Source: Ischnura elegans (lineage: Eukaryota > Arthropoda > Insecta > Odonata > Coenagrionidae). Taken from it: a stretch of 64,000 nt of DNA. The notes below the pieces were generated by a model. It worked only from the letters and a program-made list of their open reading frames with translations. It was not told the origin of the DNA and did not search any database. Within the stretch, counting starts at the first letter, position 1. Every line of letters starts with the position of its first letter. Where the stretch lies: assembly GCF_921293095.1 (NCBI RefSeq), contig NC_060251.1, forward strand, positions 56,871,585 through 56,935,584, written 5' to 3'. The position numbers were made by a program, and so were the translations under genes. This document shows positions 10,839-21,009 of this stretch, piece by piece.

Positions 10839-10936
10839 AGTCTGACAGAAACGATAAATTAAGAGAGATACATATTGACGAGCGGATGGGAATTCGTTTT
10901 TTTTCCGCACGATAAAATACTTAAATAAATGATAGG
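10839..10936 (+). repeat. LINE-L 3' fragment
   Basis: About 95 bp matches the LINE-L copy at about 50,655-50,755, sharing ACGATAAATTAAGAGAGA, then CGAGCGGAT/CGAACGGAT, then GGGAATTCGTTTTTT and a TTAATAAAAT-like segment. It is a heavily truncated and decayed non-LTR retrotransposon fragment. Confidence 0.55.
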
Positions 10937-10984
10937 CGTAATTAAGTTAGAGCATTTCCTTTTTTTCTTCCAGCCTTTATATCA

Positions 10985-11560
10985 ACTCACCAACCTGTCT
11001 GTTTGTTTGTCTGGTACAAATCTTGTAACTCAAATTTGACTCACTTCCTGTGAAGCAAAAAACGCTGAAATTTTGCACACTTCTTCATTTCCGATGACAA
11101 TACATGAAAATATAACTTTTTCTACCCAACCCCCTTTAACCACCCCCCAGTCAACCTATAGCCCCCCAAAACATGTTTTTGATCTAAGAAGTTCCAAATG
11201 GTCGATTTTCGTGTATACATTTAATTTGTGAAAACTGTACAACAGCTAATTATGATCTTCATATATTTATTAACAATTGTAAGGTTTTGTAAATGTTTGA
11301 ATATTGTTTTACCGTTACATAAAACGTACGGGGTGGCATTTTTAACATAGGGGGGTGGCATTTTTAACATAGGGGTAGGCATTTAAAAGCATAGGGGTGG
11401 CATTTTGAAACATAGGGGGCTTACCATTCACTGAAAATTTAATAAATATAGTGACTTTTTTAATACGTCACTTTTGGTTTTTCGGGGTCACTGAGTTTTT
11501 TTGCTTTGTGTCATATATAAACGTTACTCATCCCCTGTAATCTAAATATGAAGGCTGGTT
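10985..11560 (+). repeat. Low-complexity repeat with a ~21-bp minisatellite
   Basis: It starts with CTGTCTGTTTGTTTGTCTGG and GAAATTTTGCACACTTCTTC, which look like an interspersed-repeat terminus. Positions 11,330-11,419 contain four imperfect copies of a unit of about 21 bp, GGGGTGGCATTTTTAACATA. The remainder is AT-rich and non-coding. Confidence 0.45.
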
Positions 11561-11561
11561 T

Positions 11562-12310
11562 TTAAAAAAAAAATTTTTATAAGAGCTTATTATGTGTAAA
11601 TGGCTGGTATCCGGGGGAATTTAGCCATGCCATTTATGTTCCAGAATATCATTTTTCTTCATGTTTATTCTAATTTTCCACCACCCTTAACCATACATCG
11701 AAGCTAGAGTTACCCTTATGAACTTTTTCTCGTATTTTTTTAAGGATTTCTTCATCTATTTTCATCAACTTCAAGCCTCCACTCTTCAACTCCATACGTT
11801 ACTATTGGTCTTATCACCGTTGCGTAATCCAGTTTTTTGTACTGTGACGGCCGTGTTTATATCAGGAGGCAGCATAGGTTTGAGACAAAATAAAGTATAT
11901 TGCCTTCCATTTCCCTAACGCTAATATCATTACAAATTTAATTCTCATTGCATAATATCGAGCAATAACAGATCCATATCAAGACTGAGTTCTTTAATCA
12001 AACCACCTCCGCATACTGCCTTTCCTTGAGGGTACATGATGAAGTCGTAGATGTAAAATATCCTTTCAAAACAAACCAAATATTTCGTAGGATGAAGGAC
12101 GGCATACTTAGTTTAAGCATAGGTATGTATATTTGGAGAGCTTAGTGCGAGATCTGGCTAAGATGTATAATTTTTTCTCCGATCTACGCTCGTTTCCTCT
12201 GAGTATTATATGTAAGGACTGAGGGCTGTTTTCACTGTCGGATACATTTTAGAACTTAAAATATTTGGACTCAAAAATATTGCATTTCCTCATAATGCAT
12301 CATCATCAGG
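11562..12310. other. Unassigned spacer
   Basis: A 66-codon frame (11,718-11,918) has no domain. No repeat was identified. Confidence 0.3.
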
Positions 12311-12540
12311 AGCGTGGTTAGCTAAGTGGGTGGGGCGATTTGCTGCTGATGGAAAACCTCTCGGGTTCAAGTCATGGGTTAAGTCCTCGGACACCACTAC
12401 GCAAAATACTCGAAGTGCCTCACGGAAAGGAAATCAATCCCTATTTCCGTGAATGTGTGACATTTACTCGCCTGTGGCTTAGTTCGAGGTGAGCTCTACC
12501 CTGACTTGGCTAAACCAACATTCGGGTTGAATCATTGAGT
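12311..12540 (+). repeat. SINE-B copy 1
   Basis: The tRNA-like head includes GTGGTTAGCTAAGTGGGTGG (A-box region) and CTCGGGTTCAAGTCATGGG (B box GGTTCAAGTC). The body contains the family signature CCTGTGGCTTAGTTCGAGG, then GAGCTCTACCCTGACT, then TTCGGGTTGAATCA. The copy at 27,221-27,420 shares the same order, which confirms a dispersed retroposon family. Confidence 0.65.
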
Positions 12541-12739
12541 AGGTGACTAGTATTTTTTTTCGAATTTGTCGTCTGAATCAGATTATTTTACACAATTATT
12601 AAATTTCAATATGCGTGTCATTGGTCAATCGACCATGTTCTATATGTAGCATGCGATTAATCGTTTCCTCACTTCTATGACAAGGCTGAGGGAGAAAAAT
12701 ATTATTCGTGATAATATATCACATTGGCAACTGATTACA

Positions 12740-13480
12740 TCCCGTGTGCGTGCCTACCCTCAAGGTATGGGAGTGCGAACATGAAAGTGTGAGAAACCAC
12801 GGGTGGGGTGTGCACGCGAGCAAAAAAAGTCCTGTAAGGGCGTCGGTCCCAGTTATGAGATACATAATTCGCGCCTTTGTCTTGGACCTCGTCATCACTA
12901 CCTCCGCCGCGCCGTCATCATTACGTTCGGCGTCATTTGTGCGAGCTGGGACCTTCGCCGGCGGGGGGTCCTCTCACGGGATTGGTCGCCAATGGGCCGA
13001 GCGAGAAAGAATGGAAAAGTTCGGTCCTTCTGGCTTTTAAGCGAGAGAGAGAGAGAGAAAACGCCGTGGAGGAATGATAAAGGGGGGATGGGGAGACGAG
13101 CAACGAGTGGAGGGGGGGTAGCTTGCATTTGCAGATGACTCGGTGGGGTGGGGAAAAAGGTGTCGGGAGTTGTTGTGGCGAGAGAGGGAAGAGGGAAAAA
13201 AAGGAAAGAGTATGAGAGTAAGGCACTACTACTACCGTCTCGTATGCGCGGACTTCCCCATTGCCTCCAATGTCTTTCATCTCTTCAGTCGCGCTTCGAA
13301 TTTCCATTAAAACGCCTCGCGGGATTGTGTCGCTCCAGTGTCGTGTGTGCCGCCGTCACTTGAGAGATCCAATTTGTCTTCGGAGGGCTGATTAGAGGGC
13401 TCTTTGAAGAAACCGACGGCTACGATATCGCTAAGTTACGTCTGCAACAGTTGAGTTTGTACTGCAGCATTGTTGACCTT
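12740..13480 (+). promoter_or_regulatory. CpG-rich candidate promoter with GA repeat
   Basis: Seen in sequence: an abrupt switch from AT-rich DNA to a CpG-dense block (CGCCGCGCCGTC, CGCCGGCGGGG), a CCAAT pair in both orientations within GATTGGTCGCCAATGG (12,980-12,995), a GA-dinucleotide run at 13,042-13,059, and Inr-like TTCAGTCG at about 13,285 and TCCAGTGTCG at about 13,333, the latter followed by an AGATC that lies one base off the DPE position. Many overlapping frames on both strands cross the block, and none has a recognisable domain. The inference is an unmethylated promoter or 5' exon of a plus-strand transcript. GA repeats are GAGA-factor targets in insects. Confidence 0.4.
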
Positions 13481-13925
13481 CATTGTTGCTTTTTGGAGAA
13501 GTAGATTTTGCGGATACCGACGACTACGATATTGTACGTTACGCCGCCAAGAGTCGAGTTTGTACTACAGCATTGTTTGCCTTCATTGTTGCTTTGTGGA
13601 GAAGTAGATTTTGACGGCAAGGATACCATTGTTGTGTTCATCTGCCCCAACATCATCGTTTTTGGACTGTGACTCTGTGTTAAGTGGTTTATTTTGGTAA
13701 TATTATCAGCGACTTGTGTCCAGAGTCCTGTTAAAGATCTGATGGAGAACCCTTTTCACATTAGGGACACTTAATCATTAGAGAAGACGTTGCTCGGAAT
13801 TACGACGGCAACGATACTACCACGTTTCCTCGCCAACTATCGAGTGTGTACTACAATATTGTTTACCTCCACTGGTGTTCCATGCAGGAATAGACTTTGC
13901 TAGTCAGAAGTCGATTGTTGTGTCC
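13400..13925 (+). repeat. Degenerate ~104-bp tandem repeat
   Basis: Units start with ACCGACGGCTACGATAT at 13,412 and ATACCGACGACTACGATAT at 13,514. Each is followed by GTTGAGTTTGTACT/GTCGAGTTTGTACT, then GCATTGTT and GGAGAAGTAGATTTTG. A partial unit begins near 13,612, and a further diverged unit begins at about 13,802 (ACGACGGCAACGATACTACC). The spacing between the first two is 104 bp. There is no long open frame across the units, so this is non-coding. Confidence 0.6.
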
Positions 13926-14830
13926 ATCTCCATCTTCGCATTGTTTGTAGACTGGTTGATTCTAATTATGTACTGTGACTAGTGTTCCGATTTCTTCTCC
14001 AGATAAATTCTGAAATCAGACGACACCCTTTACCGTGTGTTTCTATTCAGGCAGAATGTTGAGTGTATCTAGACACTAAAGGACTGATTATACATTTTAA
14101 CCTATGAGTGTTCTCTAGATTTACTATTACAAAGGACCCAGATATCATAAAAGAACCTATTTCGTGTGCATCGTACCATTATTCAAGGACGTGAAACGGT
14201 ACCATGGTGGTAGTCTGATCTTTTGGACAGCAGTGCCCTATTAACAAGAGAAACCCTGTTTCGTGTGAACCGAAAGAGAGCACTGATACTGTTCCGAAGC
14301 GTTGTTAGTGGTACTGTATCCCTCCTTCATTTTCATTATAAGTAGGATCCTGTGATAATCCGGTACTTTACGTTTTCATTCAGTTTTAACGCTCGTGAAG
14401 TGCTCTCAATATGTAGATCATTATTTTCCTGCGTGGAATAACTTGGCCTACCAAGACGGTACTGTCGGTGTTATTTTCTTCCGGATCGTAGTGACTCTAT
14501 GTAGGTGATCCTGTACATTCACTCAAACTTTTCCTCCCTTTATTTGACGCTGTCTCGTCGTATCTTATCATTGAGCTTAGAAGACCGTGTATTTCATCCA
14601 CCTCAGATTAACGAGCGGCCGGCACTTGTTTGCTTGTTGAGTGCTTATTTTGGAATTATAGGTTCCTTAAAACATACCCCGTTTCTGTTGAAATTTAAAT
14701 TTTCACGTTAAAATGGCTAATATTACCATTTAATGAAGACTGAATAACAGACGTATTCTCTCCGAATTTCGGCTAAAAGTTATTAATCTACTTTTTAATT
14801 AGTGATTTAGTCAAATTTAAGAATTTAAAA
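13926..14830 (+). other. Possible long 5' UTR or non-coding transcript body
   Basis: The composition is more balanced than in the flanks and there are stops in every frame. Further internal similarity exists: CCTATTTCGTGTGCATCG (about 14,157) and CCTGTTTCGTGTGAACCG (about 14,255) are about 98 bp apart. Continuity with the CpG block suggests a transcribed leader, but no splice donor stands out clearly. A 68-codon frame (14,505-14,711) is unconvincing. Confidence 0.25.
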
Positions 14831-15192
14831 TTAGATTTCTTAATTTTTCAAGATTCATTTTCGCATCATCCTGGGGGAACTAAGCTATTTTCTCCACTGT
14901 TCTAATGTTACTCAGTCTATCATCAATACCAATAGTGTTTTGATATTTATTTTCTATCTAACCTTCAGGACACATTTTCTACCTTTCGAAGCAACATGTA
15001 TTAATCTCTGTTTTCGTAACACTATATTTTTTTGTAAAAATCCTTTCGATTTCTCTTTTATAATCGCGTCCTTAGCTCCATAACTGACAGGTAGATTTCC
15101 TCCTAAGCGTCTTTGGCCTTGCACTTTTTCCTTCTGACCAGCTTATACATCCTGTTATTCTCCTCACCTCCATCCCTCCAAAAACTCGTCTA

Positions 15193-15406
15193 GACGGATT
15201 TTGCTGCCGCCAGCACACCCCCGTTTGGAGTAAGAAGGGACGCCCTACTCGCGGTTCCGGGGCCCATCTTCAGAGAGGCCCCTTACCGGATTGGATTGGC
15301 GGCCGAGTTTGAGATGCACCTCAGCTCCGCCCGTCAACAAACAGGCGGAGATAGCAACGATCACTCCATCCCCTGCGGTATCCCGGGGAGCAGCCAGACA
15401 TATACG
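15193..15406 (+). CDS. Candidate internal coding exon (product unrecognised)
   Basis: A pyrimidine-rich tract (15,155-15,182) leads to a TCTAG acceptor at about 15,192. The following 213 bases are open in one frame, GC-rich with high third-position GC, and end at ACG|GTGAGT, a near-consensus donor (GT at 15,407). The translation includes PPFGVRRDALLAVPGP and YRIGLAAEFEMHLSSARQQT. It carries on only to a TGA just past the donor, as expected for an intron. I recognise no family. A minus-strand frame (15,245-15,460) covers the same GC-rich block and is the competing reading. It could also be part of a CpG island without coding function. Confidence 0.3.
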
Positions 15407-15409
15407 GTG

Positions 15410-17920
15410 AGTTGAACGATTGTTACTACTTGTCTTTAAAAATCTCGAAGACGGCTGCAACTACGATGGGCTGGTAATTTCCGTGCCCTTCAAGAGCGGT
15501 GTCAGCGGACTGACACGGCGAGTACCCCGCTTGCGTTGGTTCGCCGTGTATCCCGAGTAGCTGTTGGCTCTGTTCCTAGTTGTCCGGGGGTCAACGCTTT
15601 GCGGGTAAACATGGTTGCTTAGTGTTTGCTCATGTCAGTGATTTTGATGGCGCTTCAGCGAAAATGCGTTTATTTCTTATTACAGTGCATTCCGGTCGAT
15701 TGGAAAACTTGGAACCTGTACACTTAACCTTAATTATGCGGTTTCTTGGTTTTTTTATTATTTATTTTCATCCCCCGAAAACAGATGATTTTAGGCCTTT
15801 ACATAGGAGGAAATAACATGCGACAACTTAGGACTATCACACTCCTTTAAATTGGCTGTTTTTATTTTTTACGAATAACCTATTACTGACAATATTGATG
15901 GTTTGAATTTAGCGGAAATGTTTATGACGAATTGGTCTACCTACTGCTTATTTTTAATTGTTCAACCGTTAATAGAATGGCTAAATATTAAGGCAATAAT
16001 GAAGCCGATAGTTCAGGAAATGAAGCTCATAAAAGTTCAAAACGTTGCAGTTTTTTAAAACTATCGATTTGCATAAAAATTTGGGATTAGACTAATCCAA
16101 CCCTCTACTTCAAAATCTATGTTATTCCGACGGACACATTTTATTTTTTAGGAGTGAAAACTACCCATAAATGCCAAAAGTTAAAAAACTACATTTGGAA
16201 GTTTTATACGCGTAAAATTTAGTTTCGATTAGTTGTATAATGATTGTTTTATGCTTTTGAACATAATTTCAGAATATTTCAACCCTTATTGGGGGATAAT
16301 ACAAAAAAATATTTTTACGAATAGGCTTTTAATAATCATAACGCAGCTAATCGTACATTTGCACGCTTCTAAATGGAGGTAGGTAGACTGGAGGGTTTAT
16401 TAAAATATTGCTGAATAATATTCACGGTTTGGTTCTTTTTATACTTTCCAATCTATCCCGCAAGTATTTTATGCGGTGTTGATAAAAATTACGACCGATT
16501 TGTGTGAGGCCTAACGTAAGAGTAGGTGACACAAGCTATAGGTGATAAAGCATTTAAACATTTCGAGCGGAACATCACGGGGAATTGGACTCAGGATTAA
16601 GATTATTGTGGAGAGAATAGCCTAAGTATGGTAGAAGTATGTGAATAGGATGGAGCTGATGGGAGGTTCGTTTCGTAAGAATAAGGAGAAAAATCTGTCG
16701 GATCTTATACGGTACGTTGATATTTGCGATGCTGAAAATTGGGCATTGGGAAAATATGTCGAAAAATGAGTGGAAGACGTCGAGAAAGTTCGTATTAATA
16801 CTGTTAAAATAAATCCCATCTTTCTTATGATCGTGTGGTTTTGTGGCGATGAATCGCCTCTTAATTTAAAGACGACTGAAACTGGATATATATATAGCCC
16901 AGCAGAGCTAGATTAATTACTTCTACGTCAAATTTCATGGTTACGGACCCCCACTGATAAGGTTCCGTGTCTGTGCGCAATCACATCTCACAACTAAGAA
17001 CAAGGATTTATCATGTGCTCTTTGAGCATGTAAACTTCAACTTATTATTTTGCGTGCCTAAGGTATGTTTTTCAATGTTCCTGTCGCTTTTTTCGCCTTC
17101 ATTGCCAAGGCTAATATCCATCTGTCATAAACTTTTCTACATTTTTTGTCCTATATATAATTAAACAGATATTTACCCTGATTTAGAGACCCTATTTTTG
17201 GATTTAACCTAAGACTCATTAGTCAATCTGGTCGACTAAATCACAGTATGAGTTGGATCCTTCTCCATTAAATGTATCCGAATCTTTTCGCTGTAAGCAT
17301 CTACATCAATGATAAATAAACCCATGAATCAATAATTTTCACGTATCTGCATACAAAATTATCGCAGAAAACAAAAAAAAACTAGCATGTATTTTTTTGG
17401 GTTCCTCTGATGTGATTGCAGAGTACCTGTGATGTAGCTGAGAGGTTGATTGATGAAACAGAAAATTTGTTTGATTTTATTTACCAGCATAATCACTCAT
17501 AACCTCCGTTTAAAAATCTTTTCATCCTTGAAAAAAAAACTCTTTCTGAAGCTATTTATTATAAAACAGTATAATAAGCTGCGACAGTAATGAACGTAAT
17601 TATAGCATGGGTCGTTCATTTGATTGTCCGTCGGCTTCTCAATTACAGAGCACATAAACAGAAGATAGATATCATTTATTGTGTGGCAAAATAAGTGAAT
17701 TTCCATATTATTTCAATCGATATTTTTTATGGTTCGTATTTATATGCAAATTCAATGTTTTTATGAAAAATCTTACATGTTTCTTTGAAATTGACCATAA
17801 AATATCTCTTTGACAGGCAGCGATAATGTCAATCAATAGTGAATGTGTCGATCATTAGTTATTGGTGCGTAATTTTGATACGTAATACCAATTGCAATCA
17901 CATTACGCTGATTATATGTT
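15410..17920. other. Unassigned spacer
   Basis: The first 200 bp remain GC-rich (to about 15,610) and the rest is AT-rich. Frames at 15,580-15,816, 16,622-16,819, 16,967-17,164 and 17,497-17,706 lack domains. No repeat was identified. Confidence 0.35.
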
Positions 17921-17924
17921 AAAA

Positions 17925-18010
17925 TATTTCCTGGAGTTTAGGTAAACGTATGTTTTGCAAACAAGTTACAGCCAATGTTTCTATTTATTTAAAACCGTCA
18001 TCAGGGCTTA
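17925..18010. repeat. Foldback M fragment (one arm)
   Basis: It shares ATATTTCCTGGAGTTTAGGT, an ACAAGTTACAGCCAATGTTT-like block and TATTTATTTAAAACCGTCAT with the left arm of the complete element M at 26,184-26,517. Only one arm is present. On the minus strand it carries CTGATGA (17,998-18,004) and GAAAC (17,977-17,981), the two conserved blocks of a hammerhead core. Confidence 0.6.
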
Positions 18011-18079
18011 ACTCTGTACAAATTTATTGATATTATGAATAACTATTACTTTTTCGATCAGAGGTTTTTGTTATATATA

Positions 18080-18659
18080 CAGGGTATTTCAGAAGGAATC
18101 TGCAGTACTTCAGAAGGTGGTAGGGGAGACAATTTAAAGCATTTTTTTCTTATAAACATGGGGTCACAACTCCTAAGTTACTGTAGCATGGAAACGCAAA
18201 CATTTTTGGATGCACTTTTCAGTCACCGTGAAAACTGTATTTCTTCGATATCCAGCCATTTCGATATTTTGTTTAACACTCTGGATTTTAAACGGCATAA
18301 AATAATTATGTGCGATTATAATTGTCTTAAACATTTAGACTTTGGGCTTAATTAAACGAGAGCTTTGAGCAAGTATCAACGATACGGTTGCACAATCTCA
18401 CCCTGTTTGAGATTAATTTTTTCGTTCACCCTTAATCATTGAATGCCTTTAAAAATCCAGAGTATTGCATAAAAAGTCGAAAAGGCCGGTTAACCAAGAA
18501 AAACAGTTTCCCTGTTAACTATAAAGTGCAATTGAATAATGTTTTCGTTGCCATAGATCTGTAACTAAGCAGTTGCAACCCCATGTTTACGGGCACAAAA
18601 AAATGCTTGTCTCCCTTACCAACTCCAGAAGTGTTGCAGATTCATCCTGAAACACCCTG
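18080..18659. mobile_element. Foldback element F2 (intact, TA-flanked)
   Basis: The 580-bp element begins CAGGGTATTTCAGAAGGAAT and ends with ATTCATCCTGAAACACCCTG. It is flanked by TA on both sides (18,078-18,079 and 18,660-18,661). The arms stay complementary for roughly 200 bp, for example AGACAATTTAAAGCATTTTT at the left against AAAAAAATGCTTGTCTCCC at the right. A TA target and CAGGG termini fit Tc1/mariner-type MITEs. It encodes no transposase; the 106-codon frame inside it is a by-product. Confidence 0.75.
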
Positions 18660-18736
18660 TACACCCTCAAGAAAAAATATGTTACTCAGGCAGAATGACT
18701 GATTTTGGTTATGCTGGTACTCCATAAATGCATTCT

Positions 18737-18976
18737 AAAGGCCCGTTTCCACGATATATTATCACGTACGAGTAAATTTCTGTTTCCAGGAATGACTGTT
18801 GTGGACCGGAACGGAACATGCGAATACGAATGCATAAATTAAATTAGAACAGGTTTTATTTTCAGCCATAGATAAATTTGAGCAAGTTGAGGGGTTACAC
18901 GGTGCATAATCGCGTCCATTGACGCGTTCAGTTAAACATTAACCCGTACGGATTAATGTAGAGTGTAAGCATGCTT
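18737..18976. mobile_element. Foldback MITE H2
   Basis: It is a diverged copy of H1 (5326-5566), sharing GTGGACCGGAACGGA, GGTTACACGGTGCAT and the terminal ACATTAACCCGTACG block. Its right arm is also the first part of the 126-bp tandem duplication that follows. Confidence 0.55.
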
Positions 18977-19190
18977 TGAAATACAGCCTTAAAGTTACAC
19001 GTGACGTAGCGAGCGGAATCTAAATAATTGAGGGAATTTCAGGTTGATTTCCGAGTACCCCCCCTTAACCCGTATGGGTAAATGTAGAGTGTAAGCAGTC
19101 TTTGAAATACAGCCTGAAAGTTACAAGTGACGTAGAGAGCGGAATCTAGATAATTGAGGGAATTTCAGCTTGATTTCCGAGTAGCCCCGA
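18941..19190 (+). repeat. 126-bp tandem duplication covering the H2 right end
   Basis: Two direct units start at 18,941 (AACCCGTACGGATTAATGTA) and 19,067 (AACCCGTATGGGTAAATGTA). Both run through GAAATACAGCCT, GTGACGTAG, GAGCGGAATCTA, AATTGAGGGAATTTCAG and TTGATTTCCGAGTA. They differ at only a few sites, so the duplication is younger than the MITE. Confidence 0.8.
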
Positions 19191-19194
19191 AATG

Positions 19195-20174
19195 CAGCAT
19201 CAACCGCGGTGTCCGCCCTCGCTCGTCCTTGGCTTCGGGGAATCAGGAGAAATCAGCAAATCCGTTCGGTGAGGCATTCTGAGGCGCTATAGACCACCGA
19301 GGTCATTCACAGCATCGAGGACGAGTGGATAATTTTGGCTGGGTGGAAATTGAAAATGAAGGGTAATGTGGGGAAACCTTATTTAAGCATTATGAAATAC
19401 GCCTTTTTTTTTAAAAAAATAGCTTAGGATAGCTCTTAAATGAGTTTGCTGCAGGGTCGAAGTTTTTCCATGACAGGGAAATGAATTGAAGAACGCCATC
19501 AGGTAAACACGCGGCATATACGAATGACAAAATCGACAGAAATACTCGGAACAATGATGATGCCTGTCCTATTTACAGTTTTAAGACTTTTTCTAATGAA
19601 GCAAAATGTTCTTTACCTCAAGGTCTTTCCATCGGAATGTTAAGATTGATATATAATAATTTTGCTCAATTCACTCAAAGTAAATACACAATACTAGGGT
19701 AAAATATTTTCACAATTAGTCATAATTACAATCATAATAATAAAAAAGAAATTAATACACTAACAGTAAAATTAATTAGGTACCAAAACAGTAAAGGCTG
19801 GCCTAATGTCGCAAATGCAATATTTTGGACAAATGTAAAATATCGCTAACATCGACGATATCTGCGCGTGAAACGATTCCTTAGGTAAGTTTAAATTTGA
19901 TTCACTTGAAATTTTATTCAATGAGATACATATTCTATTAATAGGTGCATTCATACATTAATTTATATTCACACTTCCTGTAGTGAATGTTCTTTTTTAG
20001 TCTTAGTTTAAAAAGAAGTTAAGTTCAATTTACCAACTACATCTATCAATTACCTTTGTTAACTGCATCATGCAGAAAGAGTAAACCATTTTTGACTCTT
20101 CTTTCACTCAATGTTTCCCATGTAAACTCATTCAACATAGAAGAAAGCGATCGTACTACAAAGGAAAAAGGTGT
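19195..20174. other. Unassigned spacer
   Basis: There is no gene. ATGAGTTTGCTGCAGGGTC at about 19,440 recurs at about 21,114 with similar flanks, which makes a short dispersed repeat of unknown type. Confidence 0.35.
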
Positions 20175-20640
20175 ATAAGACACTAATCCTACCGATTTTA
20201 TGATTCGCGTCACCAGTATGGGACCCATATGAAAAGGGTCAAACGGAATCCATCGAGAAGGTGCAAAGAAAGGCAGCAAGGTACGTAATGGGGAAACATA
20301 AAAAGACCAAAAGTGTCACTAAAATGCCGAAACTACTGGGATGGGACTCACTAGGACGGAGAAGAAAAATAAATAGGCTTTGCGCACTCTTACGAGGAAA
20401 AGGCATGGGGAACCACGAAATAAGATTGAAAAGCGCAACTATATAGGCAGGAAATATCACCAATACAAGATGAATTGCCGGCCTCAAAGGCCTAACGTAA
20501 AAAAGTTCTCATACCTTAATAGGACGATTAATGAATGAAATAGACTCCCCGCTGAACTGTTTCGGCCCTATCCTAGCAACATAAAAATTTTCAAGAAGAG
20601 GCGTAAAAAATTTATCTTGGAAAATTAATTTCATTGCTAT
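20159..20640 (+). pseudogene. LINE-L reverse transcriptase C-terminal pseudogene
   Basis: In one plus-strand frame the translation reads KVYKTLILPIL, stop, FASPVWDPYEKG, then IEKVQRKAARYVMG, then LLGWDSLGRRRKI. This is the thumb and C-terminal segment typical of Jockey/CR1-type non-LTR retrotransposons (pattern xYKSLVRPILEYAS.VWDPY ... EKVQRRAARFV ... LGW.SLE.RR). In-frame stops at 20,201-20,203 (TGA) and 20,444-20,446 (TAG) and downstream frameshifts show that it is dead. The catalytic reverse transcriptase core and endonuclease are missing. Confidence 0.8.
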
Positions 20641-20879
20641 TTTGAATTTTCACTGATCTAGTTTCATTTTGGTGATGTATTTTAATGCATTTTAATTAAA
20701 TATAAACTGTTACCACCTCGCAAATAGCCAACTTTTGTAATATAATAGTTTATTACCTAACATGGTCCTCTAATACAGGGTATATTAGTTAGACAGGATA
20801 TATTAATTTGACCCGCATAGTCTTTCTCCAAAAACTAACGCCGACTTTAAGGAAATTCGATCAAAGCGAACTTGTGAAA

Positions 20880-21003
20880 TTTTGCGAAAAATACAAAATC
20901 GCCTTTGGCAAATGATTTTTTCACTGAGAATTTTTCGCACTATATGTGCATTGAGGGTGACTCCCGTAAAATTTATCACCGTGGCTATTCCCGGTATACT
21001 GTG
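20880..21003 (+). repeat. SINE-A tail fragment
   Basis: It matches the SINE-A body in the order AATGATTTTTTCACTGAG, TTTTTCGCACTATATGTGCA, GGTGACTCC, TTATCACCGTGGCTA and CCCGGTATACT, as at 1206-1095 on the minus strand. The tRNA-like head is absent. Confidence 0.6.
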
Positions 21004-21009
21004 CAATTT

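Noticed and set aside
12744..13307. Cluster of overlapping ORFs (98, 111, 66, 76, 124 codons)
   Set aside because: All lie in the same GC-rich, GA-repeat block on both strands; none has a domain, and the frames are explained by low stop frequency in GC-rich DNA.
18035..18355. 106-codon ORF
   Set aside because: It lies within foldback F2 and its sequence is the inverted-repeat arm; the corresponding region in F1 and F3 is not open.
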